Source of the DNA: Lonicera japonica
Lineage: Eukaryota > Streptophyta > Magnoliopsida > Dipsacales > Caprifoliaceae
Assembly: GCA_021464415.1 (NCBI GenBank)
Contig: CM038467.1
Coordinates: forward strand, 31,737,248-31,801,247
DNA: 64,000 nucleotides
Direction: 5' to 3'
The notes below the pieces were generated by a model. The model was not told the origin of the DNA. It did no database searches and saw only the letters and a list, made by a program, of their open reading frames with translations. Below, piece by piece: positions 46,510 to 59,200 of this stretch (its first letter is position 1; each line of letters opens with the position of its first letter). A program made the translations under genes and the position numbers.

Positions 46510-48351
46510 TCAAGAGGTAACAGAAAAATTATATAGATGCCCATCTATGTCTGGAACGAATCCCTTCTCCATCATTTCCTCTCTAACAATGTCATAGGTT
46601 GTTCGATTAGGGACCAAACCCTTCTCCAACATCTCGTTGAGAAATGCATTAGCTTCTTCGAGTTTACCCTTCTCGCAAAAACCCTTAATCAACACGTTAT
46701 ATGTCACAACATTCGGCTTCCTCCCTTCTTTCTCCATTCGTCTCCTCACGTTTAAAGCTGCCCTAATGTTTCCTGCCCTACAGTAACCAGCCATTAAAAT
46801 ATTGTACGTTACATGGTTGGGTTTCAAACCGTTTTCAAGCATTTCATCCAAAAGCTTAGCTGCATCTCTTAACGAACCCTTCTTGCACAATGCATCTATG
46901 TATATATTGTATGTTACAACATCAGCTCTCAAACCCTTGTCCTTCATTTCATCTACAAGCCTATTTGCTTCTTCCAGATTCCCCTCTCTAGTAAAACCAC
47001 CAATCAAACAATTATAGGTTGAAACGGTGGGAAAAACAACTCTTTCGAACATCAAACCACGCAGCACAATTGCTTCATCTAGTTGCCCAGCTTTACAGTA
47101 ACCGTCAATTAGAGTATTAAATGTATATGCATTGGGAGTTAACCCTCGTTTTGCAATATCATCAAATAACTCCCTAGCGTCCTTTAGCATTTTCTTTTTG
47201 GAAAACCCGTTTATAAGGGCATTATAAGTAACATGATTTGGCTTCAAGCCCGAATCCACCATTTCATCCCTCAAACCAAGAGCTTCATCAAGTTTCCCTG
47301 CACTACATAGCCCATTAATTAGAGAATTATAAGTGACAACATTAGGTCTCAATCCATGCCCTTCCATTTCCTTGAACACCTTCATAGCGGCGGATACATT
47401 GTCATCCTTGCAGAACCCATCAATGAGAGTATTATAAGTAGTTTCATTTGGGAAAATATTATTCAACACCATCTCCTTCAAAAGGGCATCAGCTTTGTAC
47501 ATTTTTCCCACTCTACCCTTCTTGCAATACCCATCGATGAGCGTATTATAGGTAACCACAGTCGGCTCAAACCCACACGCCTTCATGTCCTCAACAACAT
47601 CCCCAGCCTTCTGCAGCTTCCCGGCCTTACACAACCCATTAATCACAGTATTAAAGCTTATCACATTAACCTTAATCCTCCTCTTAACCATCTCCTTATA
47701 CACAAACTCCACATCCCCAATTCTACACTCTTTAACCAACGAACCCAACAACGGATTACAAGACAACAAAGACAACTTAAGCCCATAATCCCCCGCTCTC
47801 TCAAATGCCTCAAAACCCAAATCTGCCTTCGAATTCTTAACATAAGTCAATATCAACATATCAACAATAACCGAATTAGCACAAAACCGATCACCAGATA
47901 CAGAAAGCGCATGAAAAATTGACGGACAAGAGTGCCTCTCATTCCTAACAAAACTGTGCAACAAAAACCTAACCTTACCATAATTCTTCGTATCAACTAA
48001 CAAGTGAAATAGCCTGCAATAACTTTCAAGTCTATGAGAGACCTTAAACTCTCTCTGTAACCATAAGAAGAAAGCAATAACCACATCCGGTTCCGCTTCA
48101 TTGTCGAACAACAGTTCGAGGAAGCTACTGGGGTTTGTTTCTGGTACTAGGGTTTTGAGTTCGGACCAGTGCTGTTTTGCTATGAGATTAGAAACCCTAG
48201 ATATGTCAAATGTATGTGAATTAGGTGGAGTGTGGGGTCTTGAATCGGAAGTATGACATAGATTGGCGTTGATATGGAGGAAATTACATAGTTGAAAAAC
48301 CCTAGTTGGGGGAATTCGTGTGGGGAAGTGAGAACGGATCAAGCAATTCAT
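46510..48351 (-). CDS. P-class pentatricopeptide repeat (PPR) protein, predicted organellar
   Basis: An intact intronless frame of 613 residues. The N-terminus (MNCLIRSHFPTRIPPTRVFQ) is rich in Arg, Ser and Thr with no early acidic residues, as in mitochondrial transit peptides. Residues about 195-600 are tandem 35-residue PPR motifs of the form VTYNxLIxGxCKxGxxxxA. The first clear motif starts near 230, and others near 265, 303, 338, 373, 408, 443, 478, 513, 548 and 583; the 265 motif is 38 residues long. There is no E, DYW, SMR or LAGLIDADG extension, so this is a pure P-class protein, the type that binds organellar RNA to stabilise, splice or translate it. It resembles the Arabidopsis At1g09820 type in length and in the PDIDGHLYNFS end, from memory and unchecked. 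A decayed Harbinger transposon begins 170 bp upstream of the ATG. Confidence 0.95.
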   Translation of the reverse strand: MNCLIRSHFPTRIPPTRVFQLCNFLHINANLCHTSDSRPHTPPNSHTFDISRVSNLIAKQHWSELKTLVPETNPSSFLELLFDNEAEPDVVIAFFLWLQREFKVSHRLESYCRLFHLLVDTKNYGKVRFLLHSFVRNERHSCPSIFHALSVSGDRFCANSVIVDMLILTYVKNSKADLGFEAFERAGDYGLKLSLLSCNPLLGSLVKECRIGDVEFVYKEMVKRRIKVNVISFNTVINGLCKAGKLQKAGDVVEDMKACGFEPTVVTYNTLIDGYCKKGRVGKMYKADALLKEMVLNNIFPNETTYNTLIDGFCKDDNVSAAMKVFKEMEGHGLRPNVVTYNSLINGLCSAGKLDEALGLRDEMVDSGLKPNHVTYNALINGFSKKKMLKDARELFDDIAKRGLTPNAYTFNTLIDGYCKAGQLDEAIVLRGLMFERVVFPTVSTYNCLIGGFTREGNLEEANRLVDEMKDKGLRADVVTYNIYIDALCKKGSLRDAAKLLDEMLENGLKPNHVTYNILMAGYCRAGNIRAALNVRRRMEKEGRKPNVVTYNVLIKGFCEKGKLEEANAFLNEMLEKGLVPNRTTYDIVREEMMEKGFVPDIDGHLYNFSVTS

Positions 48352-48947
48352 ATAGATTTGATTGAAAAAGATTTAACGCTGTATAATTCGTTCACTCAAT
48401 AGTACAGAATTGTGCGTGTGTATGCGTAGAAATGCGTGTGTTCATATATTATTTACATATAGAAGTAGAGAGAGAAAGCACCAAACTTTTGCTGTAGTTC
48501 GAGCAATACAACACACTTGCAGTCCGTTTGAATCGGAAGGAGGCAGTGGAAAGGATTAATTATGAAACAACGAAGAAAATGAAATAAAAATGGATGAGTT
48601 TAATTTTATTATTATTTGAATGGTTATGGAAAAAAAAAAGAATAGAATGAAAATAACTCTATTTAGATAGAAAGAAATAAAAGAAGGAAAATAATGTAAT
48701 TTATTTATTTTTACTTATATACCCTTGTAGATAAAGTTAAAATTTTATATTAATAATTTTAATATTTTTAAAAAAATAAAAACTTATAGTAATAAAACAT
48801 TCATCATGAATTAAAAATCATTAAGTTTTTGCATAAACATAATAACAAATCAACAGCATGAAATAAAAAGTTTAAACTCTCAAAACATCTAACTTAAACT
48901 TTTTAAAACTTTGACCTAGTAATTACAAATAGAGATGTTGATCACAA

Positions 48948-49958
48948 TCAATCATGCATCAACCTTCCTAAAAAATTCTTACGGCCCTCAAATGGGCAAT
49001 TAAAAAAAGCCATTTTCTTAACAGGATTTTCTATAAGAAGGTATGCATCCATAAGCATTGTAGACGGCAATTCCAGAGCTTCCAAGTCATTCCATAATTC
49101 TTGCTCAGAGTAGACCTGTAGTTGAGATTTTTCAAGTATAGAATTTCCTTCTTTAATTGTTTCTGCAACTAATTGAATTACTTTAATCATGTCAGCATCT
49201 ATATCGTCACCACCTGAAACCTTTCTTTTTTTGCCTTTGAATCGTGCACTTTGAGAAGTGGTTCTAGGAGATGTCATATTATCCCCATAATTATCAATGC
49301 CATCAAAATTCTCTAAAGTAACTTCATTCTGTGATGATCAATACCATCAATGGTTTCATAGTTCTCGTGATTTGAACTATCCCATTGTTTTCGTTTCTCT
49401 TTCGTAGTTTATGCATTAGCACCTGTTGCTCTATCTTTTCCGAATAATTCAATAAGCTTTTCACAGCCAACAATTAGAGTGTGCATCCATTTTTTGGCAT
49501 TTGGGTTTGCCTATATAATAAAATTATAAAGTATTTCAATATTAATAACTAAGATAAAATTATACACATGCAGTTACTCCCAAAAAATTATAAAATTTAA
49601 AAGATACCTTTATTTTATCTTTCCAAACTTCTGGTTCAGCAGTCCAACACATGGTTATTGAGTCCCAAGCAAACCCACTACCATTTTTCACAAACAAGTT
49701 AAACCACTCGCTAAAATTTACATTAAGACTCTTCATACAATTCTTCACTTTATCTTTGTCAATGTCCATCGTCCCAAGCTTTTCACGAATTTCGAGGACA
49801 ATTAGTTCATATGCTTTTGTTGTAAATTGTCCATTGACCCTTCTTCCTTGCAATTGTTGGGAATGAAAAGCATCAATGAGTGCTTCATCCATATGCGGTG
49901 CCCATATAAATTTATCATTCTTTTTGTTGGCCACAGTATTATCATTTTTCTTTCCCAT
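48948..49958 (-). pseudogene. PIF/Harbinger ORF1, Myb/SANT-like DNA-binding protein (broken)
   Basis: Exon A 49958-49608 encodes a Myb_DNA-bind_3-type domain (FIWAPHMDEALIDAF, then GFAWDSITMCWTAEPEVWK). Exon B from 49510 begins ANPNAKKW in phase 0 after an intron with donor AAAG|GTATCT and acceptor TATATAG. TAA at 49409-49411 and a frameshift before 49277 break it; the last part (to 48948) is the usual C-terminal region ending FNCPFEGRKNFLGRLMHD. In active elements ORF1 works with the transposase in nuclear import and target DNA binding. Confidence 0.85.
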
Positions 49959-50200
49959 TTAATATCACTAAATAAAAGAAACATAAAAGCTGCAGTCATT
50001 ACCTATCTAATTAAAATGGTAATATATAACAAAAAGTTTACATAAAACACTACATATCAATAACTTCAAACAATCAAAATAGTAATTTATTCGAAACTAA
50101 TTACTTAAAACACTAAGAATATAATTATACGTAGCAGTAACTTCAAAAATCAAATAAAAATTTATTCGAAACTAATTACTTAAGATCTCAACTATCACAC

Positions 50201-51569
50201 TCAGTTTGTTACATAGTAATTCCTCCACGTTTCACCTGCTAAGGTATCTCTCAAAAATTCGGCCCACTCAGCATCTTCGTCTTCTTCCATACGATTGCGA
50301 CCCTCTTCATCACCTTGAGACTTATTCAAAATTTCCCGATCAACTTCTTCAATAAGATTTTCATTAGGATCTACGCCCATTAAATAATTATGTTGGATGC
50401 AACATGGCAAAAAAATTTCCGATTGTGTGCTCATAGAATACGCAGGCTCACCTGTGCTTCCTATTATTGGAAATCGTTTTTTTAATACCCCAAAAGCTCT
50501 CTCAATTGCCTTTCGTAATGATGAGTGACGGAGTTTAAATAATTCTCAAGGATTCTCGGGTGGATTTGTTGATAAATATTCTTTTAAGTGATAACGCACA
50601 CCTCTATATGGTGCAATAAGTCCACTCCTTAACATATATCCAGCATCAACAAGATAATATTTACCTATTAAAAAAAGATTCAATTATTATATCATTTTAT
50701 GGATCATATAAATGGATATAGTTTTTCAATTACAATACCATTAGGAATTATAAGCTTATCTTCTCTTGTAAGTGCATTCTTAAAAATCCTTGAATCGAAT
50801 GCAGTTCCTTCCCATCCAGAAAGCACATATGTGAATTTCAAATCAAATGAACATGCAGCTAGCACATTCAAAGTTGGATAGCCCTTCCTACCACGATACC
50901 TTGGTGCATCCTCGTTAGATACTTTCACACGAATATGTGTCCCATCAATAGCACCGACACAATCCTGTCATATTTATCTAATATTATGATTTGTGTGTAT
51001 ATTTATAACAATGACTTCAAAATTTATATGATATTTTCACATACCTTGAAGTATGGGAAGAACCTAGTACTATTTTGAATTTCTGGAGGGACTTGTAATC
51101 CTGTAGGTTATCGAAGAAATTGCTTTTCCATAGAGATTATTGACCGCAAAACTTTATGAAAATGTTGACTTATAATTTCTCCAGAACGTCGAAAGAAGAA
51201 AGACATTGTACGATTTTTCACGTTGTGTGATAAAATGTACACAAAATTTACAACTTACTCTTCAACTAAAGCCAGTCTTATAGGTCTAAGACCACCATTT
51301 GTCCTAAGTATCTCACATAAATTCTTAAAAGCTTATGTTCCCATACGAATAACATCATGACATTTTTCATTTATTTGGAGTTGATTCATTAGTTCGTCAT
51401 GTACCTTTTCCCTTTCAAGGTATGATTGTCTAATTGGCTTATCTATAAGATTTTTACGACGTCGCATAAACCAATACACTGTAATACATAATACTTGAAC
51501 AGCAGCTAATCGGCGCCTTCGATCCCACACATAAAGCAAATTTGATTTATCATTCTCTTGGTCTTCCAT
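50201..51569 (-). pseudogene. PIF/Harbinger DDE transposase with four nonsense codons
   Basis: Three exons 51569-51045, 50964-50739 and 50664-50201 join in one frame of 405 codons including the stop, with GT/AG introns. Motifs of DDE_Tnp_4 are present: first Asp in CVGAIDGTHIRVK, second Asp in GWEGTAFDSRI, and Glu in KAIERAFGVLKKRFPI, so the triad is intact. In-frame stops are at 51333-51335, 51255-51257, 51108-51110 and 50546-50548. Two of the exon 1 stops fit a CAA-to-TAA change and the last a CGA-to-TGA change, consistent with C-to-T decay of a methylated element. The protein would cut at the TIRs and insert at a 3-bp target; this copy is dead. Confidence 0.9.
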
Positions 51570-52426
51570 GATCTACTAGTTCAAATAAAAATAATCTTAC
51601 AATATCACTAAATTTTTATTTAAAGTCTTTTTAGAAATTAAATTAAAATGTATCATGCAAAAAGAACATAAATTGCTATTTTTCTTTTTAAAGTGGGATC
51701 GAAAAAAATAATTTTCAAATTAGGTAATACATTAACACCACAACCAATAAAAAAAACTTATATATATATTTCGTACCAATTTGTGTGGCATTATTTTATT
51801 CCCCAAAAATATAATAATGAAATAAAAAAAACAAAAAAAAATTAAAAGTGGGATCGAGAAAAATAATTTTCAAAGTGGGTAATACCTTAACACCACAACC
51901 AACCAAAAACTTATATATATTTCGTACCAATGTGTGGCATTATTTTATACCAAAAAATATAATAATAAAAAGAAAAAAATTAATTAAATAAAATCGAGCA
52001 ATACAATTAAAAAAAAAACAAAAGTATATAAAGCATATTAATGGAGAAGGTAGAAAAAGATACCTGCTCTTTGTGCTAGTGGGAAATAGTGAGACGATGG
52101 AGAGCAGCAGCGACAGCGTGAGTTTTTTTTTTTGTTTTGACTTTACAAATGGCAGCATATATATAATAAATTAGTTGTTAATAGGATTAATAGGTTGGGG
52201 TAAATTTGGGAAAAAGGTAAATTATTTATTAAAATTGTTTCCTTTCCTTCCTAATCCTCCCAATGTTGGAAGGAAAGAAAATAAGGGAATAGAAGGGAAT
52301 GGCACTCTCTCCCACTCCTTCCATTTCCATTCCATTCTCTCCAAATATTCTATCCAAACGACGGAAATGCAATCCCTCCTTTTCAAATCCTTTCCCTTCC
52401 TTCATATTCCTTCCATCCAAACGGGC

Positions 52427-53329
52427 TATTGATTTTATTTTTTGCCTATGCCAAGAGTGCCGGCTCATTTTTTGCACACTTGGATTAATGCCTTGGTTAC
52501 AATAAAATTTTGCATTCACGGAAACTTGACATGAGAATTTTGTCTAAATTTCTAAATTCAAAAAGTCAAAAGCGACAACTCTAGTGTGATTTATGTTATA
52601 TTTGACGTAACACGACTAAGTATATTTTAAAAATAGATACCATGAACCAATTAATTTGTATAACAAATGCATCATGTGTTATTTATTTATTTTGCGTTAT
52701 GTGTAATGTTATTATTATTATTCTCAATAGGACTTTACATATTGTAATTATGAATAATTATAAGAAAAATTATGCTCAATTTTTGAAATCAAGTGAATGA
52801 AGACTCCCTAACTACAAAAATGTTATGTTATCTTTGAAGAATGATTAATACAACATGCGTATATGTATAACATTTTTTTCTTGTTTTGTGACTAATTATA
52901 GAATAAAATCTTTCTACACTGAACCCAACCATTTGAAAGGAAACTTAATTTTGAACTTATTAATAAGAAGTTTTTATCAAGAAAGGTAAAAATGTTGATA
53001 GTATATCTTCAAGAGTGATCAAAAGTGCAGTTGTTTTCGGTAAAAATACGTCAAGCACCGCCAAAGCCATTGTTTTAGTCGAACTAGGGGGTGGTGGAGG
53101 TCGACAGGCACTGTGGTTTTCTCTAATATTCAGGAATGTTTGCGACAAAGTTCGAGTATGGAAAGAGAAGCTTCTCTCGCGAGCAGAGAAGGTTAATAAG
53201 TTTTTAGGATAGCTAAGAAAAGATTAATAACTTTTTAGCGATCTCGGGCAATGGAATGTGGATCTTATTTGTTCTTTAATTTTTTAGGAGAAAATGAGAA
53301 AATTTTATTTATCCATTTATTTACATATG
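52427..53329. other. Intergenic region
   Basis: AT-rich and noncoding as far as I can see, between the Harbinger element and the LINE remnant. Confidence 0.45.
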
Positions 53330-54540
53330 GAGGATAAGACAAGTTGATTTGGAATTACAATAAGCTAGGAAACTACACAACCCACAGCGGTTACTATGTC
53401 ATTAAGTCCCTTCGTCTTGATCAAGATAGAGGAGTGCAAATCGGTTGAAGCTCATTGAATAATTTATGGGCAAAAAATATTTGGAAGTTAGGCGTGCCAA
53501 ACAAAGGGAAACTTTTGATTTGGAGAGTGTGGACGGACTCGCTCTTGACCCACAAAAATCTTATGCGAACGAAGATAGTTGAATCGATTGATTGTTTGGT
53601 TTACTGGACCTCATATAAATCAATTATTCATATTTTGAAGGATTGTTCCGCAGCTAAAAAAAGTGTGATTTTTGCTCAATGTTGACTTAAATGTCAATGT
53701 CGTATTTACTTGTAGGAGGTGGAGAATGGTTATGGAGTCTGTGGGAAAACAAAGATTCTGATTTTAGAGATTCAAGCGCTATGGCGATGTGGTTATTATG
53801 GTTATGCCATAATTCATTTGTTCATGATGATCAACTTTAGGATGCTAATGGTTTGATTGACAAAGCCGAAAAATATTTGACGGAGTTCAAGTAGGCTAAT
53901 AGCTGTTAGGTATTAACTGGTTCAACGGTGCTCCTCGCAAGATGGATGGCTCCCTCGGGAAGCATTTGGAAAGTTAATTTCGACGCAATGTTGTTTTGCA
54001 ATGACATCAATTTTGGAGTGAGAGTAGTGATCCAGGATAACAATAGAGAGTTATTTGCAGCAATATCTCAATGGGTGCTAGGGGTTCTAAGTGTGGACAT
54101 GATGAGGTGAAAGTTATGTTTTTTGTAGCAAAATTCGCAATCGAGGCAAGTTTTCGAAAGATTGTGCTTGAAAGAGATTGCCTGAATGATGCCAATCTTT
54201 TTAAAGCTAGATGATGATCTTAATTCTAATGATGGTGTTATTGTTCCTGATATAAAAGCTTTATGTCCTTACTTTTCTGTGTTAAATTTTCTTTTGTTAA
54301 GAAGGAATGTAAACTCACTTGCTCACCTTCTCTAAAAAAATGTGCAAAGGAAGTTGAGGATTTTTGTAGTTTGGGTTGAAGTTCCTCCTTTATGGTTGCA
54401 ATATGCCCATTTTTTGATGTATCTGGTTTCTCTAATGCAATTTAATGCTTTTACTTTTTTCAAAATTGATGTGTTATTTGGTCTCTCTAATTTATCTAAT
54501 TTCTTTAATGCAATTTAATGTTTTTAATCTTTAAAAAAAA
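53330..54540 (+). mobile_element. LINE remnant (zf-RVT and RNase H regions)
   Basis: Successive pieces of a plant L1-like ORF2 C-terminus: YYVIKSLRLDQD, then the zinc-binding region NIWKLGVPNKGKLLIWRVW with IIHILKDCSAA, then an RNase H-like part GSIWKVNFDAMLFCNDINFG with FAIEASFRKIVLERDCL in a shifted frame. Several stops and frameshifts; the end near 54525-54542 is A-rich. The 5' part (endonuclease and RT) is missing. Confidence 0.82.
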
Positions 54541-54835
54541 AATAAGAATGTATTATATGCCTATTAAGTAAATAAATTAGGAGAGATAAAGTTTTGGTGC
54601 GTAAAATGTATAAAATACCTTTCACACTTCATAAATTACATATATATTATAAATTAAGTGTGAGGACTCTAACTCACAATCCTAAATGTTATAACAAAAT
54701 TTAATAATTTATTACCACAATGTCAAACACCATAATTTTATTTATTTATTTTACAACTCAATGTGATGTCAAAAATTATGAAGTATGATATTGTATACAT
54801 ATTGAATTTGCTACTGATTATGGTCTTATATAATA

Positions 54836-54986
54836 GGGAAATGATATTAACACTCCATTTTTGTCCTAAGGCACTCTACTTTTATTTTTAGTGACACTTA
54901 CATATATTTTTTGAGACACTTTTTATGTCACTAAAAGTAAAAATGGAGTGCTAGAGTGCTAAAGTAGAGTGGCAATATCATTTCCC
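54836..54986. mobile_element. Short MITE with 8-bp TSD (hAT-like)
   Basis: 151 bp, ends GGGAAATGATATT and AATATCATTTCCC, flanked by ATATAATA at 54828-54835 and 54987-54994. The interior also folds (GGAGTGCTAGAG, CTAAGGCACTCTA-type arms). Confidence 0.82.
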
Positions 54987-54994
54987 ATATAATA

Positions 54995-56283
54995 TGATGA
55001 TGTGCATTAATCCAAATATAACCTATTTATTAAGTACTTGAATTTAGATCCACGTTCTATTGATCCACGTCCTAGTCCAAATAGTAAAAGAAAGGTATTT
55101 TATATATGTACTAAAGGTTCAATTCTAAACCCCTCCCCCCTCTTTCTCTTAAAAATACCCAAATCCTCGTATTGCTTGTATTTTAAAAAAATGCTCAAAT
55201 TTGAATTGAATAACTACCGAGTGGCCTTGTGGCCAACCATTGTTAAGTTTAGAACACCAAGCTCAACTCAAAGCCTCCCAGAACCATTATTGAGTTTAGA
55301 ACACCAAGCTCAACTTGAAACTTTCCAGATTGAGTCCTAACATGTGTTTGAGATTGTGTCCTAACATGATCAACTAAGCTACTAACATCCTTCGCAAGCA
55401 AGAATTACTTGAGTTACCGACAAGGGTGTTTTCACTTTTGGTAAGGACATAAATTAAAGTACCCAAAACTCAAACCAAATGTAAAAGTCAAGTTTTAGTT
55501 TTCTAAATCTTTTAAACTCAAACTCGAACAAAACTTTTCAGTTTGGTTTTATTCAGTTTTGACATATATATTTTTTAATTTAACATAATAATGGAATATT
55601 AATAGCAATTTAAGATTGGTTTAGATTCAAATTAAAGTTATAGTTTTCTAAAAGCAAACATATAAAAATCATGTTTTTTATTTAGTTATTATTTTATTTG
55701 TACATTCACAAGAATAAATATATATTAAATGAAATAATGAATTATCTTACTATCATGTATGTGATAAATATATATATATATATGCATCATGTAGTTAATT
55801 TAATAATAAGGACACGCATTAATAATTTTTTTAGAAGGCACAACATGAAATTAATAATGAGCGTATTAAAATTCATTTTTTTTTGTATCATAATATACTT
55901 AATGTGTGACCTTAAAATTTATATTATTATTTTTTATTTTTTTATATATAATTCAATTTAATTGAATTTAATTTTGAACTAGTTAATTATAAATCCGAAC
56001 GAAACTACTTACTTCCAGTTTGATTTTTTAATTTTGTTTTTTTTGATTCGAAATTATACGAATCAGATTCGGTACGTAGGTTCGGTTTTCGGATTGGCGA
56101 GCCGGCTGATTTTTGACCCTCGGCCATTGACGGTCGTGTCAAGTTGTCAAATAGGGTTTATGAAGGGCTTTGCCCAAAAAGTCACGCAAAAACCCCACCT
56201 TTTACAAAGCACATCAATGGCGGTTCAAGCCCTAATATAAATCAAGACACAATTTTCCTCTCAATCAACAACCCTCATAAACC
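54995..56283. other. Intergenic region upstream of the Lon gene
   Basis: AT-rich. A 27-bp block (AAGTTTAGAACACCAAGCTC) is repeated near 55236 and 55294. The last 200 bp is less AT-rich and likely holds the Lon promoter. Confidence 0.5.
56236..56242 (+). promoter_or_regulatory. Candidate TATA box of the Lon gene
   Basis: TATAAAT lies 42 bp before the ATG at 56284, which would leave a leader of only 10-20 nt. Plausible but unproven. Confidence 0.35.
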
Positions 56284-59200
56284 ATGTTGAAGGCGCTAAC
56301 ATCCCAGTGTTTAAATGCTCGAATCTACACGAAGACGTTACACCATAAACTCCATCATGGAACTCAGTCGACGAACTCGCCATTGCTCAGATTATTGGAT
56401 TCACTCAGAGGTGATTCGAACAGGATAAACCCTAACTTTTGTAAAAGGGCGTTTTTCTGTTCGGACTCGACAACGGATGGATTGGAGGCGGCAGCTGCGG
56501 AGGTGAAGAAGGCTGAAGTTGAAGGCGAAGAAGCTTCCAAATCTTCGTCTGCTATAGTTCCTACTGTTATTAAACCCGACGATTATCTTACGGTATGCAT
56601 ATAGCTCATATATAATGCATTCACAACTGCGTGCTTGTTGTTGTTTTAATGCTCCATTTAGCTAGCTGTGAAGCAACTTCAGGAAAAAAAAGTTTTTTTT
56701 TTTTTTTTGGATTCATTCATGGCTTCATGTTGATAAGATTTTGCCATTTTGGGAGTAGTAATAAGAAAGTTGTTTTAGGGTTCGTTTGGCTATCCCTCAA
56801 ATTGTGAATTAGACAATTTACAATTAGGCCACGTACGATTTTACATTTATTTGTGTGTGGTGGTGAAAATTGAACAATTGTAATGTTTTCAAACCTGAAG
56901 ATTATCTTGTGGTATTCATGTAGCTCATATATATGCTCTCTCAATTGCTTATTGTTGTTTTACTGTTCCATTTGGCTGTGTAGCAGCTCCTGGAAATTTT
57001 TTTCCCTACATTCATGTTGATAAGATTTTGCCATTTTGGCAGTAGTTATAAGAAAGTTGTTTTCGGGTCCGTTTGGCTATCCCTCAAATTGCAAGTTAGA
57101 CAATTTTCAATTAGGCAACTTACGATTTGTGTGGTTGTGAAAATTGAGCAATCGTAAACATGATAATTGAAGTTGGTTAATGAAAACTCAAATTAAGTCA
57201 TTTCAAGTGAAACTTGAATTGCTTAATTCTAGAACTTGGAATTTCACTCCAAGTCTCCAACTCTATACTTCTAGCCTTCTAGGAGATTCTGCGACTCTGT
57301 GTCTATACTTGATGTTGATACCTGTAGACACAAATTTAATACCATAGAAGAATTTATTCTAACATTTGGAATTTCTCATATCAGTCTTCCAAACACTTAA
57401 TGAATTTTAATGTAATTATTTATAAAGGCACAACCTTGCAATTCATTAAATGAAAGTGAACTAATTTTATAATTAAGCAATTTATGCAACCAAATGGGCC
57501 CTTAATGGGTTAATGAAACTTAAATATACTTGTGATTTTAGTGTTGGTAATTTTTAATCAGTGTTCTAAAAATCTCTGCCTGGGCCGATTAGTCCCCACC
57601 TAGGCGGTGGTCTGCCAATTAGCCTAGCTAGGCCGGCTGCTAGTCTTATGGAAGGGTGATTCGGCATGAATAGTGGAGTCTTTTACTCCTTTTTGTTTTA
57701 AAAACTATTATTTTTCATGTTTACATTATGGGAGTATTTGCTAAAAAAGTTCTCATTGTCATTATTAGAACTAAATTTAGATTTTATTTGTGTTATGTTA
57801 TTATATTTTTTTTTTAAAATCGTTTGTCCGATTAATCCCTGACTAGTCCTCCATTAATTCCAACCTCATCAGATTTGGTACATTGAATATGTCCCGGAAA
57901 GGGAATGAGGACTGTTAATTTGAGAAATCCCGAAAAGGGAAGTGTGTCCTATCATCAATTTGAGACAGAGGGAGTACCTCTTAATTAATAGTGGCTTATG
58001 GTACAAACTCGTTCGGAAATATTAAAAATAAAAATAAGTAATGGGAAGAGATAACTGCTCAGGGGGTGGAACCTCCAGCTGCTTAAGTTGAGGAAAACCT
58101 AACCTCCTCTAAAGCATGCTTCAATATGTTTTTTTACTTCAGTATTCAACCTCCATTTCATTTGCATACAACTGACTTATATAGTCCACTGATGGACCTC
58201 AGTGACCCCATTACTCCACTCACATTACCCCACCCCTTCGCTACACATCCATTAAATAACTAATAACTATACCACTACCCTGAGATACCCACTGACCACT
58301 TCTTAACCATCTACTAATTTTACACTATATTCGCTCCTAAAGATGATTAAGCTCGGCAAACAATATTTGCATGTATAAGCTTAGTCTTGTATTTTCATGC
58401 ATTCAACTGACAATAGAGCAGAGTCATCTAGGATAGCTAATTTGAGAAGGATCTTTGGATATTTTGTTTCTTTCTGATCTTTTGTTCTGTTTCTGGGTGT
58501 GTATGAGTACACCTTTTCCTTGATATATGTCTTGTAGTATTTTACTGTATTAATAGTATTTATTCATTTTGTGTTGAGAAAAAAGAAGCCTTTTGTTTTG
58601 GTACGGAAGAGCGAGAAGGGAATATTCCATGGATTTGTGGTATGGTTGTAGTTTCTTGGGGATATGTGGATGGAGAGAACTTTGAGAATCTTCCAAGATC
58701 ATTATCTTCATTTTAATCTTTTGGGGAATAATATAATGTGCCATATGCCCATATGTGTCTTTGGTCATCAGCTTTAGGCGTCTTTCTTCACCTTAAACGA
58801 GGTATCCTGATTATTGCTCTTATATTTCTGGGTTCTGGCGACCTCTGGATTTTAAACAAGAACACAAGGGGATTGTTGGTGCTAGTTCCTAGTATTAATT
58901 AATTCACTTAATGGGATTAAGTCTCTTTCAAGGGATAGCATGGGTTCTGGCATTCAACTTGGATGGAGGATTCTCTTTCATAGCGGGCTTGACCTGTTTC
59001 ATTTATTCCTAGTCTTTCAGAGGACTGCTTGTCTCCTACATATATAATTTTTTTTTTGTTTCTATAATTCTCTTCTAAGATTTATTATTAAAAAGGCAAA
59101 ACAAATTCTGCCCATGATGAACTTTCAAACTGTTCGAAATTGTTAATTTGACAAAAATTTAAATTCGAGACATATTAAATGTTGCAAGACATATTAAATG

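Larger units (their letters stand above)
48521..52426 (-). mobile_element. PIF/Harbinger transposon, full structure but inactivated
   Basis: A 3.9-kb element with related ends AGTCCGTTTGAATCGGAAGG (left) and the inverse of TTCCATCCAAACGGGCT (right). It contains the two diagnostic minus-strand genes, a Myb/SANT-like ORF1 and a DDE transposase, both with stop codons. No clean 3-bp TSD is visible, so the outermost bases are uncertain. It lies immediately upstream of the PPR gene. Confidence 0.88.

Noticed and set aside
47356..47922. 188-codon plus-strand frame
   Set aside because: Antisense shadow of the PPR repeats.
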